A stretch of 64,000 nt of DNA from DTU072 sp050309775 (GCA_050309775.1 JBNRMV010000008.1:124001-188000), one strand, 5' to 3'; shown: positions 54,205-63,726, counted from the first letter of the stretch. Numbers and translations: made by a program. Notes: generated from the letters alone by a model not told the origin.

Positions 54205-55002
54205 ATGATGATTGATACACATACACATTCAAGATTTTCACACGATGGGCGTCACGAAATAGCCGAAGTTGTTGCCGCCGCAAAGCAAAAGGGCATAAAG
54301 TATTTGGCAATTACCGACCATTGCGACTATGACTATCTGGCGTTGCCCGGATATGAGGTTGTACGCCAATTGGATTTAAGCGGTTATCTGGAAGAAATGG
54401 AAAGGACAAAAAAAACCGTTGAGGGCATAGATTTTGCAATAGGTCTGGAGTTGGGCTACCATCGGGTGGCGGTGGATTTATATAAGAAAAATGTACCTTT
54501 TGAGCGCCTTGATTATATCATAAATTCAGTTCATACCGTTGACAACCATGATGTGTATTTTCCGTCATATTTTGATGGCATCACCAGGGAAGAAAGCTAC
54601 AAAAAATATTTGCTGAGCGTACTTGAAAGCGTGTCAGCGCCCTATCCTTACAGCACGATAGGACATATCGGTTATATATCGAGAAACTCTACCTATGACA
54701 AAAAGCTAGTAGAATATGCGGAATTTTCTGACATTTTAGACAGCATTCTGCAGGCTGTCATTGACAAGGGTAAGACGCTGGAAATAAACTCAAATATTAG
54801 GTTTGACGATAGTATGCCCAACATAAGCATATTGGAAAGGTATCGCCAGCTTGGCGGAGAAAACATTATTTATGGCTCCGACGCGCATGTACTGAATAGG
54901 CTGGGCGAGGGGTATGAAAAAATAAAAGAAATAGCGCTGTCGCTGGGTTTCAGATATTGGACAGTATATAACAAATTACAACCGTCTAAGATAAAGATAT
55001 AA
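54205..55002 (+). CDS. PHP-domain histidinol-phosphatase-like protein
   Basis: 265 residues from ATG 54205; the codons upstream overlap argS. MIDTHTHSRFSHDG (2-15) holds the first PHP metal histidines, AITDHCD (about 35-41) the next, then GLELGYH and GSDAHVL (about 230-236). This is the HisK/HisJ histidinol-phosphatase type, but no his genes are near, so the phosphoester substrate is uncertain. No clear ribosome binding site; it appears coupled to argS. Confidence 0.85.
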   Translation: MMIDTHTHSRFSHDGRHEIAEVVAAAKQKGIKYLAITDHCDYDYLALPGYEVVRQLDLSGYLEEMERTKKTVEGIDFAIGLELGYHRVAVDLYKKNVPFERLDYIINSVHTVDNHDVYFPSYFDGITREESYKKYLLSVLESVSAPYPYSTIGHIGYISRNSTYDKKLVEYAEFSDILDSILQAVIDKGKTLEINSNIRFDDSMPNISILERYRQLGGENIIYGSDAHVLNRLGEGYEKIKEIALSLGFRYWTVYNKLQPSKIKI

Positions 55003-55005
55003 TAT

Positions 55006-55893
55006 ATGAAACTAAAAAAAACTTCGGCAAATCTTATGCTTGTGGCGGTTACCGTGCTGTGGGGCTCGGGTTTTATTGTCACCAAAATGGCATTGGACCA
55101 AAATGCAACGACAGGCTTAATCAATATCGCAAGAGGGCTGATTTTCGCTCTGCTGATTTTTATCATTTTCTTTAAGCGCATAACAAAGATGACAGGAAAG
55201 GAATTTTTCAAAGGATTTTTTGCCGGCGCGCTCAACAGCTTTGCTTTCATTTTACAAACTGTAGCAATGCAGTATACCACGCCGTCCAATGCGGCGTTTT
55301 TCACAATAACAAATGTCTTGATGGTGCCTTTTATCGTTTGGGTTTTTTATAAAATACGCCCTTCGCTGAAAATTTTTGGAGCCGTAGGCGTATGCTTAGT
55401 AGGCATGGCTATTCTGACGGGGTTTTGGGGCGACAATGCTACGGTAAACAAAGGCGACGCTTTGGCGCTTGCTGGAGCGTTTATGTTTGCGCTGTCGATT
55501 GCGTACATTTCGAACAGCGCCAAGAATGTCGATTACAGCATAATAGCTTTTTGGCTGGGCATTACACAAGCCATAGGCGGCATAATTTATTTTGTGTTCT
55601 TTGAGAATGCCGCAATAATCTCAATAGACTGGATGAAAGTTTTTCCCATGCTTTTGTATCTCGGCTTGTTCCCGTCTTTTGTGGCGCAGACAGGTCAAGT
55701 CATAGCGCAACAAAATACCACGGCAACTTCGGCGGCGCTGATAATGACGCTGGAAGCTGTGTTCGGAAGTATTTTTTCCGTAATATTCGGCTTTGACCGT
55801 TTGACGCTGTCGCTGTTTATCGGCGGTTCGCTGATTATGTTATCGCTGGTTATCAGCGAAATAAGATTTCCCCAAAAACCAAGAGATTTATGA
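55006..55893 (+). CDS. EamA/DMT-family transporter
   Basis: 295 residues with ten membrane helices in two five-helix EamA halves (MLVAVTVLWGSGFIVTKMAL near 10-29 and ALAGAFMFALSIAYI near 155-169). Such proteins export amino acids or other metabolites. It starts three bases after the PHP stop without its own binding site, so coupled translation is likely. Its last six bases overlap the end of the convergent GH31 gene. Confidence 0.88.
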   Translation: MKLKKTSANLMLVAVTVLWGSGFIVTKMALDQNATTGLINIARGLIFALLIFIIFFKRITKMTGKEFFKGFFAGALNSFAFILQTVAMQYTTPSNAAFFTITNVLMVPFIVWVFYKIRPSLKIFGAVGVCLVGMAILTGFWGDNATVNKGDALALAGAFMFALSIAYISNSAKNVDYSIIAFWLGITQAIGGIIYFVFFENAAIISIDWMKVFPMLLYLGLFPSFVAQTGQVIAQQNTTATSAALIMTLEAVFGSIFSVIFGFDRLTLSLFIGGSLIMLSLVISEIRFPQKPRDL

Positions 55894-58224
55894 GAATATC
55901 TCGGCTATGGCTTCTTTAACATGCTTTTTCAGATAGACAGAGCGGTTTATTCTGGCAAGATAATCGACCTCGTCAGAGGCTTTCTTTATGCGCGAATACA
56001 TAAACATTTTCAAAATATTTGAGCCTTGCAGTCTGGAAAGAATATTGTTGGCGTCTTCGATTTTGTCGCCGTTTTGTTTTGTCTGATAATCTGTTATGAA
56101 AACTTTCAGCTGTTGCGAGGGCGCAAGAGTAACACAAATACCCTCTTGGCATGTTGCGCTTTCTGCGGTGGCTCCATCTATTTCAACAGATACCTTGCCC
56201 CCGATTATGTCTTTAAAAATGAGGCGGTATTGCCTTTTTGCAGGAATAACCGACAGCTCTCCTTGCGCCTTATCTATTGTGAATTCCAGCTTGTTGCCGC
56301 TTTCATTGACGCTCATGTTAGTAAAGGCGCAACGCCCGTTTTGGTATTCAAGGGTGTCGCCGTCATCTTCAAACAACTCAAAGTTGCCGTTGCCGCGGTA
56401 AATTTGTACGCTCATTGATTCGGGGTTCTGCCATTTGTTGCCCTCATCGTCAGACATGGGTATTATGGCGCCCTCGGCTGCTAAGACAGGTATGCTGCTT
56501 ATGCCGCGGAACATGTCTACCGTTTTGCCGCCTTGATATATTCTGCCCGTAAAGATATCCGTCCATCTGCCTTTGGGTAGCCAAACCCGTGTTTTTGCCA
56601 TTGCAAGCGTTTTCTTCAGCTTTGTCACCACAGGCGCTACAATAAGGCTGCCCATATAATACTGGTTGGGACAGTCATAGGCTTCTTCGTCTGTGTGGCG
56701 ATAATACATGGGTTGGCAAAGAGGTATGCCTTCGGTATGTGTCTTGTAGTTCAGGGTATAAATATATGGAATGAGGCGGTGACGAAGCGTCAAGGCCTCT
56801 TTGGAATAATGTTCTATAACATCGGAAGAATTCCATGGCTCTTTGCCTTGCAAATCGTGCGAAGTTGAATGCAGTCTGTTTATGGGGCTGAATATGCCGA
56901 ACTGTACCCATCTCAGGAACATTTCGTCGCTTTTGGTGCCGAACATATGTCCGCCTATATCATGACTCCACCAGGTATAACCTATGTTTGCCGCCGTTGA
57001 GGTAAAATAGGGCTGAAACCTGAGCGTACTCCAAATTGTAGTGGTGTCGCCGGAAAAGCCTACGGGATAGCGGTGGCTGCCTACACCAGCATATCTGGAG
57101 AGGATAAGCGGACGCTTGTTATTTCTTTTGCTGTTGAGAAAATGATAATGGTTGAGCGGCCAAAGGGGGTCAAGTCCTTTTACGGCGGTCTTTTTGCCTT
57201 GTTGCCAGTCCATCCACCAGAAGTCCACGCCGTCGTCTTCATAAGGGTTGTGCAGTATTTTGAAGTAGGCATTTATGAACTTGTTGTCGGTAATATCAAA
57301 CTTTACCGGCTCTTTTGTTGAGGGGTCTATGCCCATTTCCTGCGCCATTTCTTCGTACATATCTTCAAACCAACGCACTCCGTCGGCAGGGTGCAGATTC
57401 ACCGTAGTTTTCATATTGTTGTCGTGCAGATACTTCAAAAAAGCCCTATGGTCGGGAAAGAGTTCTGTGTTCCAGGAATACCCCGTCCAGCCGGCACGAT
57501 GTTTTTCGATGCCGAACTGCTTTTTTAGGTCTACCCAATGCCAGTCCATATCGATGGTCGCCACAGTTATGGGAATGTTTTGGGCTTTGAACCGCTCCAT
57601 CAGCGAAATGTACTCTTCCTGAGTATATGCGCGGTAGCGGCTCCACCAGTTACCCAAGGCATAGCGCGGAATAAGCGGCGTGTCTCCAGTTAGTTTGAAA
57701 AAGTCGGAAAGGCATTTTTGATAATCCTTGTCATAAGCAAAAATATACAGGTCCTTGGCTTTGCCCAGCCTGGGAACGGCCTGACCGTTAATGAGCAACA
57801 GCGAGGCGCTGTCCGAAAGCACGGCAACTCCGGTTTTTGACATAATTCCGTTGCCTATTCTTGCGCTGCCCACAGTGAAATCAAGCGTGCGCCTTGTGCC
57901 TTTCAGATTGCCTCTGTTGGAGCAAGGCACTGTGCGGTTGCCTTTTATAAAAGTAAGATGAGATACTTTTTTTGCGGACTTGCTGAAATAAAATATAACC
58001 TTATCGGTCTTGATGCGCAGGAAATTGCCCTCGTCCGATACGGCAAACTTTGGTCTGTCAAAATCCCTGAACCAAATCGATTGTGTAGCTTCGTCGGTGA
58101 ACACTCCGGTTTCGACTCTCAATAAACAGGGCGTAAGTACGGAAATTCTGTATGCCTCTCCGCTTATGATAAAATCCTTGTGCGTAACGGGTTTGACTTC
58201 TGCTATCAAATGCTTGTCCAACAT
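55888..58224 (-). CDS. GH31 alpha-glucosidase/alpha-xylosidase-like enzyme
   Basis: 778 residues, no signal peptide, so cytoplasmic. N-terminal beta-sandwich (1-175), catalytic barrel with the nucleophile Asp339 in DFWWMDWQQ (334-342) and acid/base Asp393 in VGFSGDTTTIW, then beta domains (about 550-700). After about 715 a helical tail (IEDANNILSRLQGSNILKMF) is not part of the standard GH31 plan. The substrate (glucosides, xylosides or others) is not readable. AAGGAG precedes the ATG. Confidence 0.92.
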   Translation of the reverse strand: MLDKHLIAEVKPVTHKDFIISGEAYRISVLTPCLLRVETGVFTDEATQSIWFRDFDRPKFAVSDEGNFLRIKTDKVIFYFSKSAKKVSHLTFIKGNRTVPCSNRGNLKGTRRTLDFTVGSARIGNGIMSKTGVAVLSDSASLLLINGQAVPRLGKAKDLYIFAYDKDYQKCLSDFFKLTGDTPLIPRYALGNWWSRYRAYTQEEYISLMERFKAQNIPITVATIDMDWHWVDLKKQFGIEKHRAGWTGYSWNTELFPDHRAFLKYLHDNNMKTTVNLHPADGVRWFEDMYEEMAQEMGIDPSTKEPVKFDITDNKFINAYFKILHNPYEDDGVDFWWMDWQQGKKTAVKGLDPLWPLNHYHFLNSKRNNKRPLILSRYAGVGSHRYPVGFSGDTTTIWSTLRFQPYFTSTAANIGYTWWSHDIGGHMFGTKSDEMFLRWVQFGIFSPINRLHSTSHDLQGKEPWNSSDVIEHYSKEALTLRHRLIPYIYTLNYKTHTEGIPLCQPMYYRHTDEEAYDCPNQYYMGSLIVAPVVTKLKKTLAMAKTRVWLPKGRWTDIFTGRIYQGGKTVDMFRGISSIPVLAAEGAIIPMSDDEGNKWQNPESMSVQIYRGNGNFELFEDDGDTLEYQNGRCAFTNMSVNESGNKLEFTIDKAQGELSVIPAKRQYRLIFKDIIGGKVSVEIDGATAESATCQEGICVTLAPSQQLKVFITDYQTKQNGDKIEDANNILSRLQGSNILKMFMYSRIKKASDEVDYLARINRSVYLKKHVKEAIAEIFS

Positions 58225-58245
58225 AAAAAAACTCCTTTGTGCTTG

Positions 58246-58260
58246 TACTATGGTATAGTA
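58246..58260. promoter_or_regulatory. Palindrome overlapping the GH31 promoter
   Basis: TACTAT-GGT-ATAGTA, perfect 6-base arms around three bases, overlapping the -10 box and expected start; a likely repressor site. Confidence 0.5.
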
Positions 58261-58285
58261 TAAGACATTTCAGGAGCTTTTTCAA
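58257..58285 (-). promoter_or_regulatory. Promoter of the GH31 gene
   Basis: Minus-strand TTGAAA (58285-58280), 17-base spacer, TATACT (58262-58257), 33 bases before the ATG. Confidence 0.78.
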
Positions 58286-58312
58286 TAGCCGTTCGGGGGA
58301 AAAAGAAAGTAT

Positions 58313-60172
58313 TTAGCTCAGCTTTCTGCACACAAGGTCGGAATATTCCACAAGGTTGTCCACCGGCAATCCTTCAATCATTTGCGCCTGCACAAATAGT
58401 ATCTTTGCCAAATCCTTGATTTCTTCCTTATTGTCGGGGTATAGGGAGCGGATTTTTTCATATATCGGGTGACTGCTGTTTAGTTCCAGCACTTTTTGCG
58501 CCGAGATGCTTTGAGCGTTCGGCATGGCTTGAAAGACTTTTTCCATCTCAATGGATACCTCCCCCTCAGCCGAAAGACAAACGGCATGCGTTTTCAGGCG
58601 GTTGCTCAGCTTGACTTTTGCTACCTTGTCGCCTAAGGCTTCTTTGATGAACGCAACAATCTCTTTGTCTTCCTCTGTTTCTATGGTAATATTTTCGTCC
58701 GCAAGCCCAAGTTCTCCCGAAGAAATCGAACGGAATTCCTTTTTTTCGTATTCGGCAAGTATTTTTATGGCGAACTCATCAATATCTTGAGTTAAGCAAA
58801 GAATGTCATAGTCATATTCCAGCACTTTTTCCGCCTGTGGCAGCGCCTTAATGGTCTCAACGGACTTGCCCGAAGCGTAATAAATACAGGGCTGTGAATC
58901 TTTCATGTCGTCAAAATACTCTTTTATGGTGACGGGTTTATTTTTTCTGGCGGAATGGAATAGTAACAGGTCTTGCAGCATATCCTTGTTCATTCCCCAA
59001 TTATCGTACACGCCGTATTTTAGCTGTAAACCAAACTCCTTGAAAAATTTCTCATAGTTTTCTCTGTCGTTTTCCAGCATGGACAGCAATTCGCTCTTTA
59101 TTTTTTTCTCTAAACTGGCGGCAATTTTTTTCAGTTGGTGGTTGTGCTGAATTGTTTCCCTGGAGATGTTCAGCGTAAGTTCGCTGTCTACTACGCCCTT
59201 GACAAATGAAAAATAGTCAGGCAGCAGGTCGGCGCATTTTTCCATAATAAGAATGCCGTTTGTGTACAGCTTGACGCCCTTTTCGTAGGTTTTTGAATAA
59301 TAATTATAAGGCGCACGGGAGGGGATAAAAAGTACAGCGCTGAAATTTGTACTCATTCCCTCTGCGGAAAAATGAATTGTTCTCAACGGCTTTTCATAAT
59401 CATAGAATGTGTCTTTATAAAATGCGTTGTAATCCTCTTCCGTAAGCTGATTTTTGTTTTTCTTCCACAGCGGCACCATGGAATTCAGCGTTTCAGTTTC
59501 TATATACTTTTCTTCTTTGGTATCGTCGCTTTCGGATTTTTTGGTTCTTTCGACATCCAGTTGTATGGGATAGCGGATATAGTCGGAATACTTTTTTACC
59601 AGCTCACGGATTTTGTACTCTTGCAAAAATTCGTCATAATGCTCCTCTTCCGTATCCTTCTTTATATACATGGTTATCTCTGTGCCGTTGCCTTCTTTTT
59701 CGGCTTTCTTTATGTCATAGCCCTCGGCGCCTTTTGAAATCCAGAGATGGGCTTGTTGGTCGCCATAAGCCTTGCTCAGCACTTCGACCTTGTCGCTGAC
59801 CATGAATGCCGAATAAAATCCCACGCCGAATTGCCCGATAATGTCTATATCCGAATTTTCTTCAATGTTCTGTTTGAAGTCCTGAGAGCCGCTTCGGGCA
59901 ATGACGCCAAGGTTGTTTTCCAGCTCGTCGGCTGTCATGCCTATGCCGTTGTCAATAACCTTCAGCATTCTTTTTTGTTTGTCTATTTCTATTTTAATGG
60001 AAAAATCCTCTTTTGAAAAACTAAGATTTTCTTTCAGACTCTTGTAATACAATTTATCGATGGCATCGCTGGCATTTGATAAAAGTTCCCTAATAAAAAT
60101 TTCTTTGTGGGTGTAAATTGAATTAATCATTAAATCCAGTACTTTTTGTGATTCGGTCTTAAATTTCTTCAT
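58313..60172 (-). CDS. htpG: Molecular chaperone HtpG (Hsp90)
   Basis: 619 residues. N-terminal GHKL ATPase with IRELLSNASDAIDKL (about 27-41), VIDNGIGMTADEL (about 72-84) and GQFGVGFYSAFMVSDK (about 113-128), then middle and C-terminal dimer domains. It folds client proteins with ATP. AAGGAAGG precedes the ATG, and a CIRCE-like repeat lies over the promoter, pointing to HrcA control. The GH31 gene downstream has its own promoter. Confidence 0.97.
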   Translation of the reverse strand: MKKFKTESQKVLDLMINSIYTHKEIFIRELLSNASDAIDKLYYKSLKENLSFSKEDFSIKIEIDKQKRMLKVIDNGIGMTADELENNLGVIARSGSQDFKQNIEENSDIDIIGQFGVGFYSAFMVSDKVEVLSKAYGDQQAHLWISKGAEGYDIKKAEKEGNGTEITMYIKKDTEEEHYDEFLQEYKIRELVKKYSDYIRYPIQLDVERTKKSESDDTKEEKYIETETLNSMVPLWKKNKNQLTEEDYNAFYKDTFYDYEKPLRTIHFSAEGMSTNFSAVLFIPSRAPYNYYSKTYEKGVKLYTNGILIMEKCADLLPDYFSFVKGVVDSELTLNISRETIQHNHQLKKIAASLEKKIKSELLSMLENDRENYEKFFKEFGLQLKYGVYDNWGMNKDMLQDLLLFHSARKNKPVTIKEYFDDMKDSQPCIYYASGKSVETIKALPQAEKVLEYDYDILCLTQDIDEFAIKILAEYEKKEFRSISSGELGLADENITIETEEDKEIVAFIKEALGDKVAKVKLSNRLKTHAVCLSAEGEVSIEMEKVFQAMPNAQSISAQKVLELNSSHPIYEKIRSLYPDNKEEIKDLAKILFVQAQMIEGLPVDNLVEYSDLVCRKLS

Positions 60173-60196
60173 ATTTACCTTCCTTTATATCAGTAA

Positions 60197-60225
60197 TTTG
60201 GCACTCAGCAACACCGACTGCCAAA
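60197..60225. promoter_or_regulatory. CIRCE-like operator upstream of htpG
   Basis: TTTGGCACTC, nine bases, GACTGCCAAA. The CIRCE consensus is TTAGCACTC-N9-GAGTGCTAA; spacer length matches exactly, and arms differ by a symmetric A-to-G change at position 3 and one G-to-C. It starts 5 bases after the -10 box, a normal CIRCE position. Confidence 0.72.
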
Positions 60226-60229
60226 TGGT

Positions 60230-60258
60230 ATTATAACCCGTCACCATGTATTTTGCAA
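60230..60258 (-). promoter_or_regulatory. Promoter of htpG
   Basis: Minus-strand TTGCAA (60258-60253), 17-base spacer, TATAAT (60235-60230), with the CIRCE-like repeat between it and the ATG at 60172. Confidence 0.82.
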
Positions 60259-60320
60259 GCATTTTCAATAATTTTGCCCAAGTTGTCAATTTTAATTAAG
60301 TCAAAATTTTTCTTTGCGTC

Positions 60321-60349
60321 TTGCAAAAACATGCCAGTGCGGTTATAAT
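60321..60349 (+). promoter_or_regulatory. Promoter of the M20 peptidase
   Basis: TTGCAA, 17-base spacer, TATAAT, 41 bases before the ATG. Confidence 0.8.
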
Positions 60350-60390
60350 AGTAAAAATAATATATAAATCTATATTTAGGAGATAACACA

Positions 60391-61848
60391 ATGTCAGTAG
60401 GTTCAATAATTTTGATTGTCATAGCGTCGGCATTTGGCGCGTTGCTTCTCTTTATGATAATAAGGACTGTTGCGGCAAGACCCGTTAAGGTCGAAAAAAG
60501 GAGCTTTGAGCCGGTGGCTGTCGACAAAGACAGGGTGGCGCAAAAGCTGTCTGACGCCGTGAAGATACCCACGCTTACGGTGCTTGACGACACCATGAGC
60601 TATGACGCTTTCCCGAAGTTTCATGCATATTTGGGAAAAGCCTTTCCGCTGTTCCACAAAGCCGCCGAAAAGACAATAATCAACAATTATAGCCTTGTTT
60701 ATAAAATAGAAGGCAGCGACCCGTCATTATTGCCTGGCTGTTTTTTGGCGCATCAGGATGTGGTGCCTGCGCCTGAAGAGGGTTGGGAAGTGCCGCCTTT
60801 TTCCGGGGCCATAAAAGACGGCTATGTTTATGGCAGGGGCGCGCAGGATATGAAAGGTCAAATGATTGCGCTGCTGGAAGGCATTGAGGTTTTGCTTGAA
60901 AAGGGGTTCAAACCTGCAAGGAGTATTTATTGCTGTTTTGGACATGACGAAGAATTTACCGGCAAGGAAGGCGCAAAAAACATTGCCAAGTATCTTGCAG
61001 AAAACAACATACGGTTTGAATATGTTGTAGACGAGGGAGGAACGGTGCTTGATGGCAGCGTAATCGGCGTCAAAGGCATGCTGGCGCTCATAGGCACTTG
61101 CGAAAAAGGCTATCTTGATGTTGAACTGAAAGCCAAGAAGCAGGGCGGACATTCATCTTCCCCCTACAAGCGCAATGCCGTAGACCTTATGGCGGAGGCG
61201 GTTTATTACATTGCAAAGACGCCGATGAAGAGCAGCTGGTCGTTGCCTGTCAAACAAATGTTCAAAGCCATTGCGCCCAACATGAACCCTATCATGAAGT
61301 TTGTTTTTATAAACCGTGATATACTTTCACCCTTGCTGAAATTTGTGCTTACCGCAGCCAATCCCATTACGAACAGCCTTGTGCGCACGACTTTTGCGGC
61401 TACGCAAGCAAAGGGAGCAAGCGCGCCCAATGTGCTGCCCCCCAGCGCAACCGCCACAATAAACTGCCGCATAAATGTAAACGAGAACAGCCAAAAGGTC
61501 ATAGACCACATAAAGAGTGTGGTCGGCAAGAATATTGAAGTTAATGTACTGCCGGGAATGGCTGAACCAACGCCAATCTCCGATATATCAAGCCAGGCTT
61601 ATTCCATACTGACAACGACAATCAACGAGGTTTTTGAGAACTTCCTGCCGGCGCCCTATCCCTTTATTGCAGCAACGGACGCTAAATATTATTACGGCGT
61701 CTGCAACAATGTCTATCGTTTTACTCCATTTCTTGTTAGCGAGGACGACAGAACTAGAATTCACGCCATAAACGAAAGGACGGAAATAGACGCATTGGTC
61801 AAGGCAACGCAATTCTTTGCGCGGTTTATTGAAAATAGCTGCAAATAA
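60391..61848 (+). CDS. M20-family metallopeptidase, membrane-anchored
   Basis: 485 residues with one N-terminal membrane helix (about 5-25). M20 sites: His121 (LAHQDVVP), Asp153 (GRGAQDMKG), the general base Glu187 and ligand Glu188 (GHDEEFTG), a further Asp near 216 (VVDEGG) and a late His region. Length and anchor resemble the PM20D1/carboxypeptidase-S subgroup, which hydrolyses or forms N-acyl amino acids and dipeptides. AGGAG precedes the ATG. It is a single gene ending in a shared terminator. Confidence 0.9.
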   Translation: MSVGSIILIVIASAFGALLLFMIIRTVAARPVKVEKRSFEPVAVDKDRVAQKLSDAVKIPTLTVLDDTMSYDAFPKFHAYLGKAFPLFHKAAEKTIINNYSLVYKIEGSDPSLLPGCFLAHQDVVPAPEEGWEVPPFSGAIKDGYVYGRGAQDMKGQMIALLEGIEVLLEKGFKPARSIYCCFGHDEEFTGKEGAKNIAKYLAENNIRFEYVVDEGGTVLDGSVIGVKGMLALIGTCEKGYLDVELKAKKQGGHSSSPYKRNAVDLMAEAVYYIAKTPMKSSWSLPVKQMFKAIAPNMNPIMKFVFINRDILSPLLKFVLTAANPITNSLVRTTFAATQAKGASAPNVLPPSATATINCRINVNENSQKVIDHIKSVVGKNIEVNVLPGMAEPTPISDISSQAYSILTTTINEVFENFLPAPYPFIAATDAKYYYGVCNNVYRFTPFLVSEDDRTRIHAINERTEIDALVKATQFFARFIENSCK

Positions 61849-61862
61849 AAAAAGAACAGAAA

Positions 61863-61900
61863 AAAGAACGCCTCAAAAGCATAGACTTTGAGGCGTTTTT
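61863..61900. terminator. Bidirectional terminator between M20 peptidase and veg
   Basis: AACGCCTCAAA, loop of nine bases, TTTGAGGCGTT, with A run before and T run after. Confidence 0.92.
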
Positions 61901-61913
61901 AATTTAGTTATTA

Positions 61914-62156
61914 TTACATGCCGGCTCTTGCCCGATAAAACAAAATGTTTCTTGCAAGTATATCCGAATACGAAAAGGACGACAATTCTCCCTCCGTACT
62001 GCGAATGGTAAAGATTGAGGGATAAACATTCTCCACGACGCCTTCAATTTCTTCAATTTTATTTCTGCCGCGGTTGACCTTGATTTTTACCGCCGTGCCT
62101 TGCATGTCTTTTATTTGCGCAATGGTCTTTGATATATCCTGATTTATCGTTCTCAT
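61914..62156 (-). CDS. veg: Veg-like protein
   Basis: 80 residues from ATG 62156. GRNKIEEIEGVVENVYPSIF (about 36-55) and SFSYSDILARNI match Veg, a small Firmicute protein that promotes biofilm formation in Bacillus through SinR and SlrR. No ribosome binding site is present; a TATAAT lies only six bases before the ATG. A TTG at 62174 could start a longer form but also lacks a site and would not match Veg. Confidence 0.85.
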   Translation of the reverse strand: MRTINQDISKTIAQIKDMQGTAVKIKVNRGRNKIEEIEGVVENVYPSIFTIRSTEGELSSFSYSDILARNILFYRARAGM

Positions 62157-62162
62157 ACCGGC

Positions 62163-62168
62163 ATTATA
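62163..62168 (-). promoter_or_regulatory. -10 box for a leaderless veg mRNA
   Basis: Minus-strand TATAAT (62168-62163), six bases before the ATG at 62156, so the expected start is the A of the ATG. The -35 region is weak (GGTTAA/CGGTTA near 62186-62192), so strength rests on the -10. Confidence 0.5.
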
Positions 62169-62256
62169 TCCCAAAAAAATAATTTTAACCGCTTTTTGTC
62201 ATATTTCATAGCGTAGGCAAATAGTTTATAAATATCGGATATAAACAGGGGGCTAT

Positions 62257-63726
62257 ATGATTAAAAACAAGGCGGTAATAAATACAGGGGACAGAATCAA
62301 CCTCGAGGACATTATGTTTGTGCAGGAAGCGGAAATGAGTCTGTCCGCATGCAAAAGGGTTTTAGGCGTGTCTGCCAACAGCCGTATAATAAATTATGAA
62401 GCACTGAACGGCGAATTGCGCATTTCGGTAAAGCTGACGGCAAAAATCCTTTTTGAAAATATGGAAGGGGAGATTGAAAGTCAGGATTATGCCAAGGAAT
62501 TCAGCGAGAGCATCAAGCTGGACATAACCGCCAGCGACAAGGCATTCCTTTCGGCAAATGTTGAGATAGAATACAGCGGCAACGCAGAACTCAAACTTAT
62601 GTTTACCGTCAATATCTCCGGCTATTATATTATGGATAGAGATATGGAATATATAGAGTGCCAAGGCGACTTGTATACCAAAAAAGAAATAATAAATACC
62701 CAACGGATTGTACCGCTTACCGATTCGCAGATTGACATTTCAAAGAATTTTGAGTGCAAATTCCCAATAATAAAAATACTCAGTTACAGCACAACATGTA
62801 TAATTAACGGCGTTTTCTGCTTTGAAGAACTGTATCAGGTTGAGGGCGAAGCAATGACAACGGTCATTGCCTTGGGCGAAGAAAATCGGCTTATATCCGA
62901 ATGCTTTGCGCAGAACTTTACAGTCGAAATCCCCGATTCCAAAATAAACGCGTCGTCAGAAATAATGTTGGACGCTATGGCAAAGAGTACGACTATCATT
63001 CTTGAGGAAGAGGGCAGCCGCAACCTTATTATAGACCTGGAGATTGCACTAAAGGGCGTATGCATCATAAAAAGCGACATTGAAGTGCTTGCCGACGCTT
63101 ACAGCGTCAGTAAAGAGTTGGAAATTGTTTCAAAGAAAGTGGCATGCGATACCGATATGTGGCAGCGCCGCAAGACGGAAACTGTCAAGGGAGTGATTAA
63201 GACCGATTTTGAAATCAGCGGAATAGAAGCCGTTATGCCTCCCGTGGCTGGCGCAATAAACATAATGAACAATTTTGGATTTTATGCCGAAGGCATCATA
63301 AACCTTACCGTATTTTTCCGCGACAAGGACGGCGAACTCAATACAACAAACGGCAGTCTGCCTTTCCAAATACTTATTGACAGTGACATTGCGGCGGATA
63401 AGGCGGCGGCCAGCCTTGTGGTAAAAAGTTGCAACGCCAGAGTAAAGACGGCAAATGAGATTGAGGTCATTATAGAACTTGTCATAGACGCCCAAGGCTG
63501 CCGGCGCTGCACTTTTTCAATAATTGAAGATATTGAAGAAATAGGCGACAAAGCCGACGGCGACATAGCTATCAGCTTGTACATAGCAAAAGAGGGCGAA
63601 AGCCTTTGGGATGTGGCAAAGATACTTTCCACCGACGAAGAAACCTTGTTAAGACTAAACCCCGACATAAAAATGCCTCTGCAAAGCGGAGAAAAACTGC
63701 TTCTTTACAGAGAGCTGAGCTTATAA
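62257..63726 (+). CDS. SPOCS (DUF3794) and LysM domain protein
   Basis: 489 residues. Two or more SPOCS/DUF3794 beta modules (about 30-200 and 250-420), then a C-terminal LysM (about 441-489, EGESLWDVAKILSTDEETLL). In Clostridia this pairing is common beside veg, and SPOCS proteins occur in spore coat assembly. No signal peptide, so it acts inside the mother cell or cytoplasm. CAGGGGG precedes the ATG. A strong terminator follows. Confidence 0.9.
   Translation: MIKNKAVINTGDRINLEDIMFVQEAEMSLSACKRVLGVSANSRIINYEALNGELRISVKLTAKILFENMEGEIESQDYAKEFSESIKLDITASDKAFLSANVEIEYSGNAELKLMFTVNISGYYIMDRDMEYIECQGDLYTKKEIINTQRIVPLTDSQIDISKNFECKFPIIKILSYSTTCIINGVFCFEELYQVEGEAMTTVIALGEENRLISECFAQNFTVEIPDSKINASSEIMLDAMAKSTTIILEEEGSRNLIIDLEIALKGVCIIKSDIEVLADAYSVSKELEIVSKKVACDTDMWQRRKTETVKGVIKTDFEISGIEAVMPPVAGAINIMNNFGFYAEGIINLTVFFRDKDGELNTTNGSLPFQILIDSDIAADKAAASLVVKSCNARVKTANEIEVIIELVIDAQGCRRCTFSIIEDIEEIGDKADGDIAISLYIAKEGESLWDVAKILSTDEETLLRLNPDIKMPLQSGEKLLLYRELSL

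Noticed and set aside
54998..55006. TATAAT two bases before the EamA ATG
   Set aside because: Too close to the ATG for a start at or before it; the bases are part of the preceding gene's stop region, and coupled translation explains the start.
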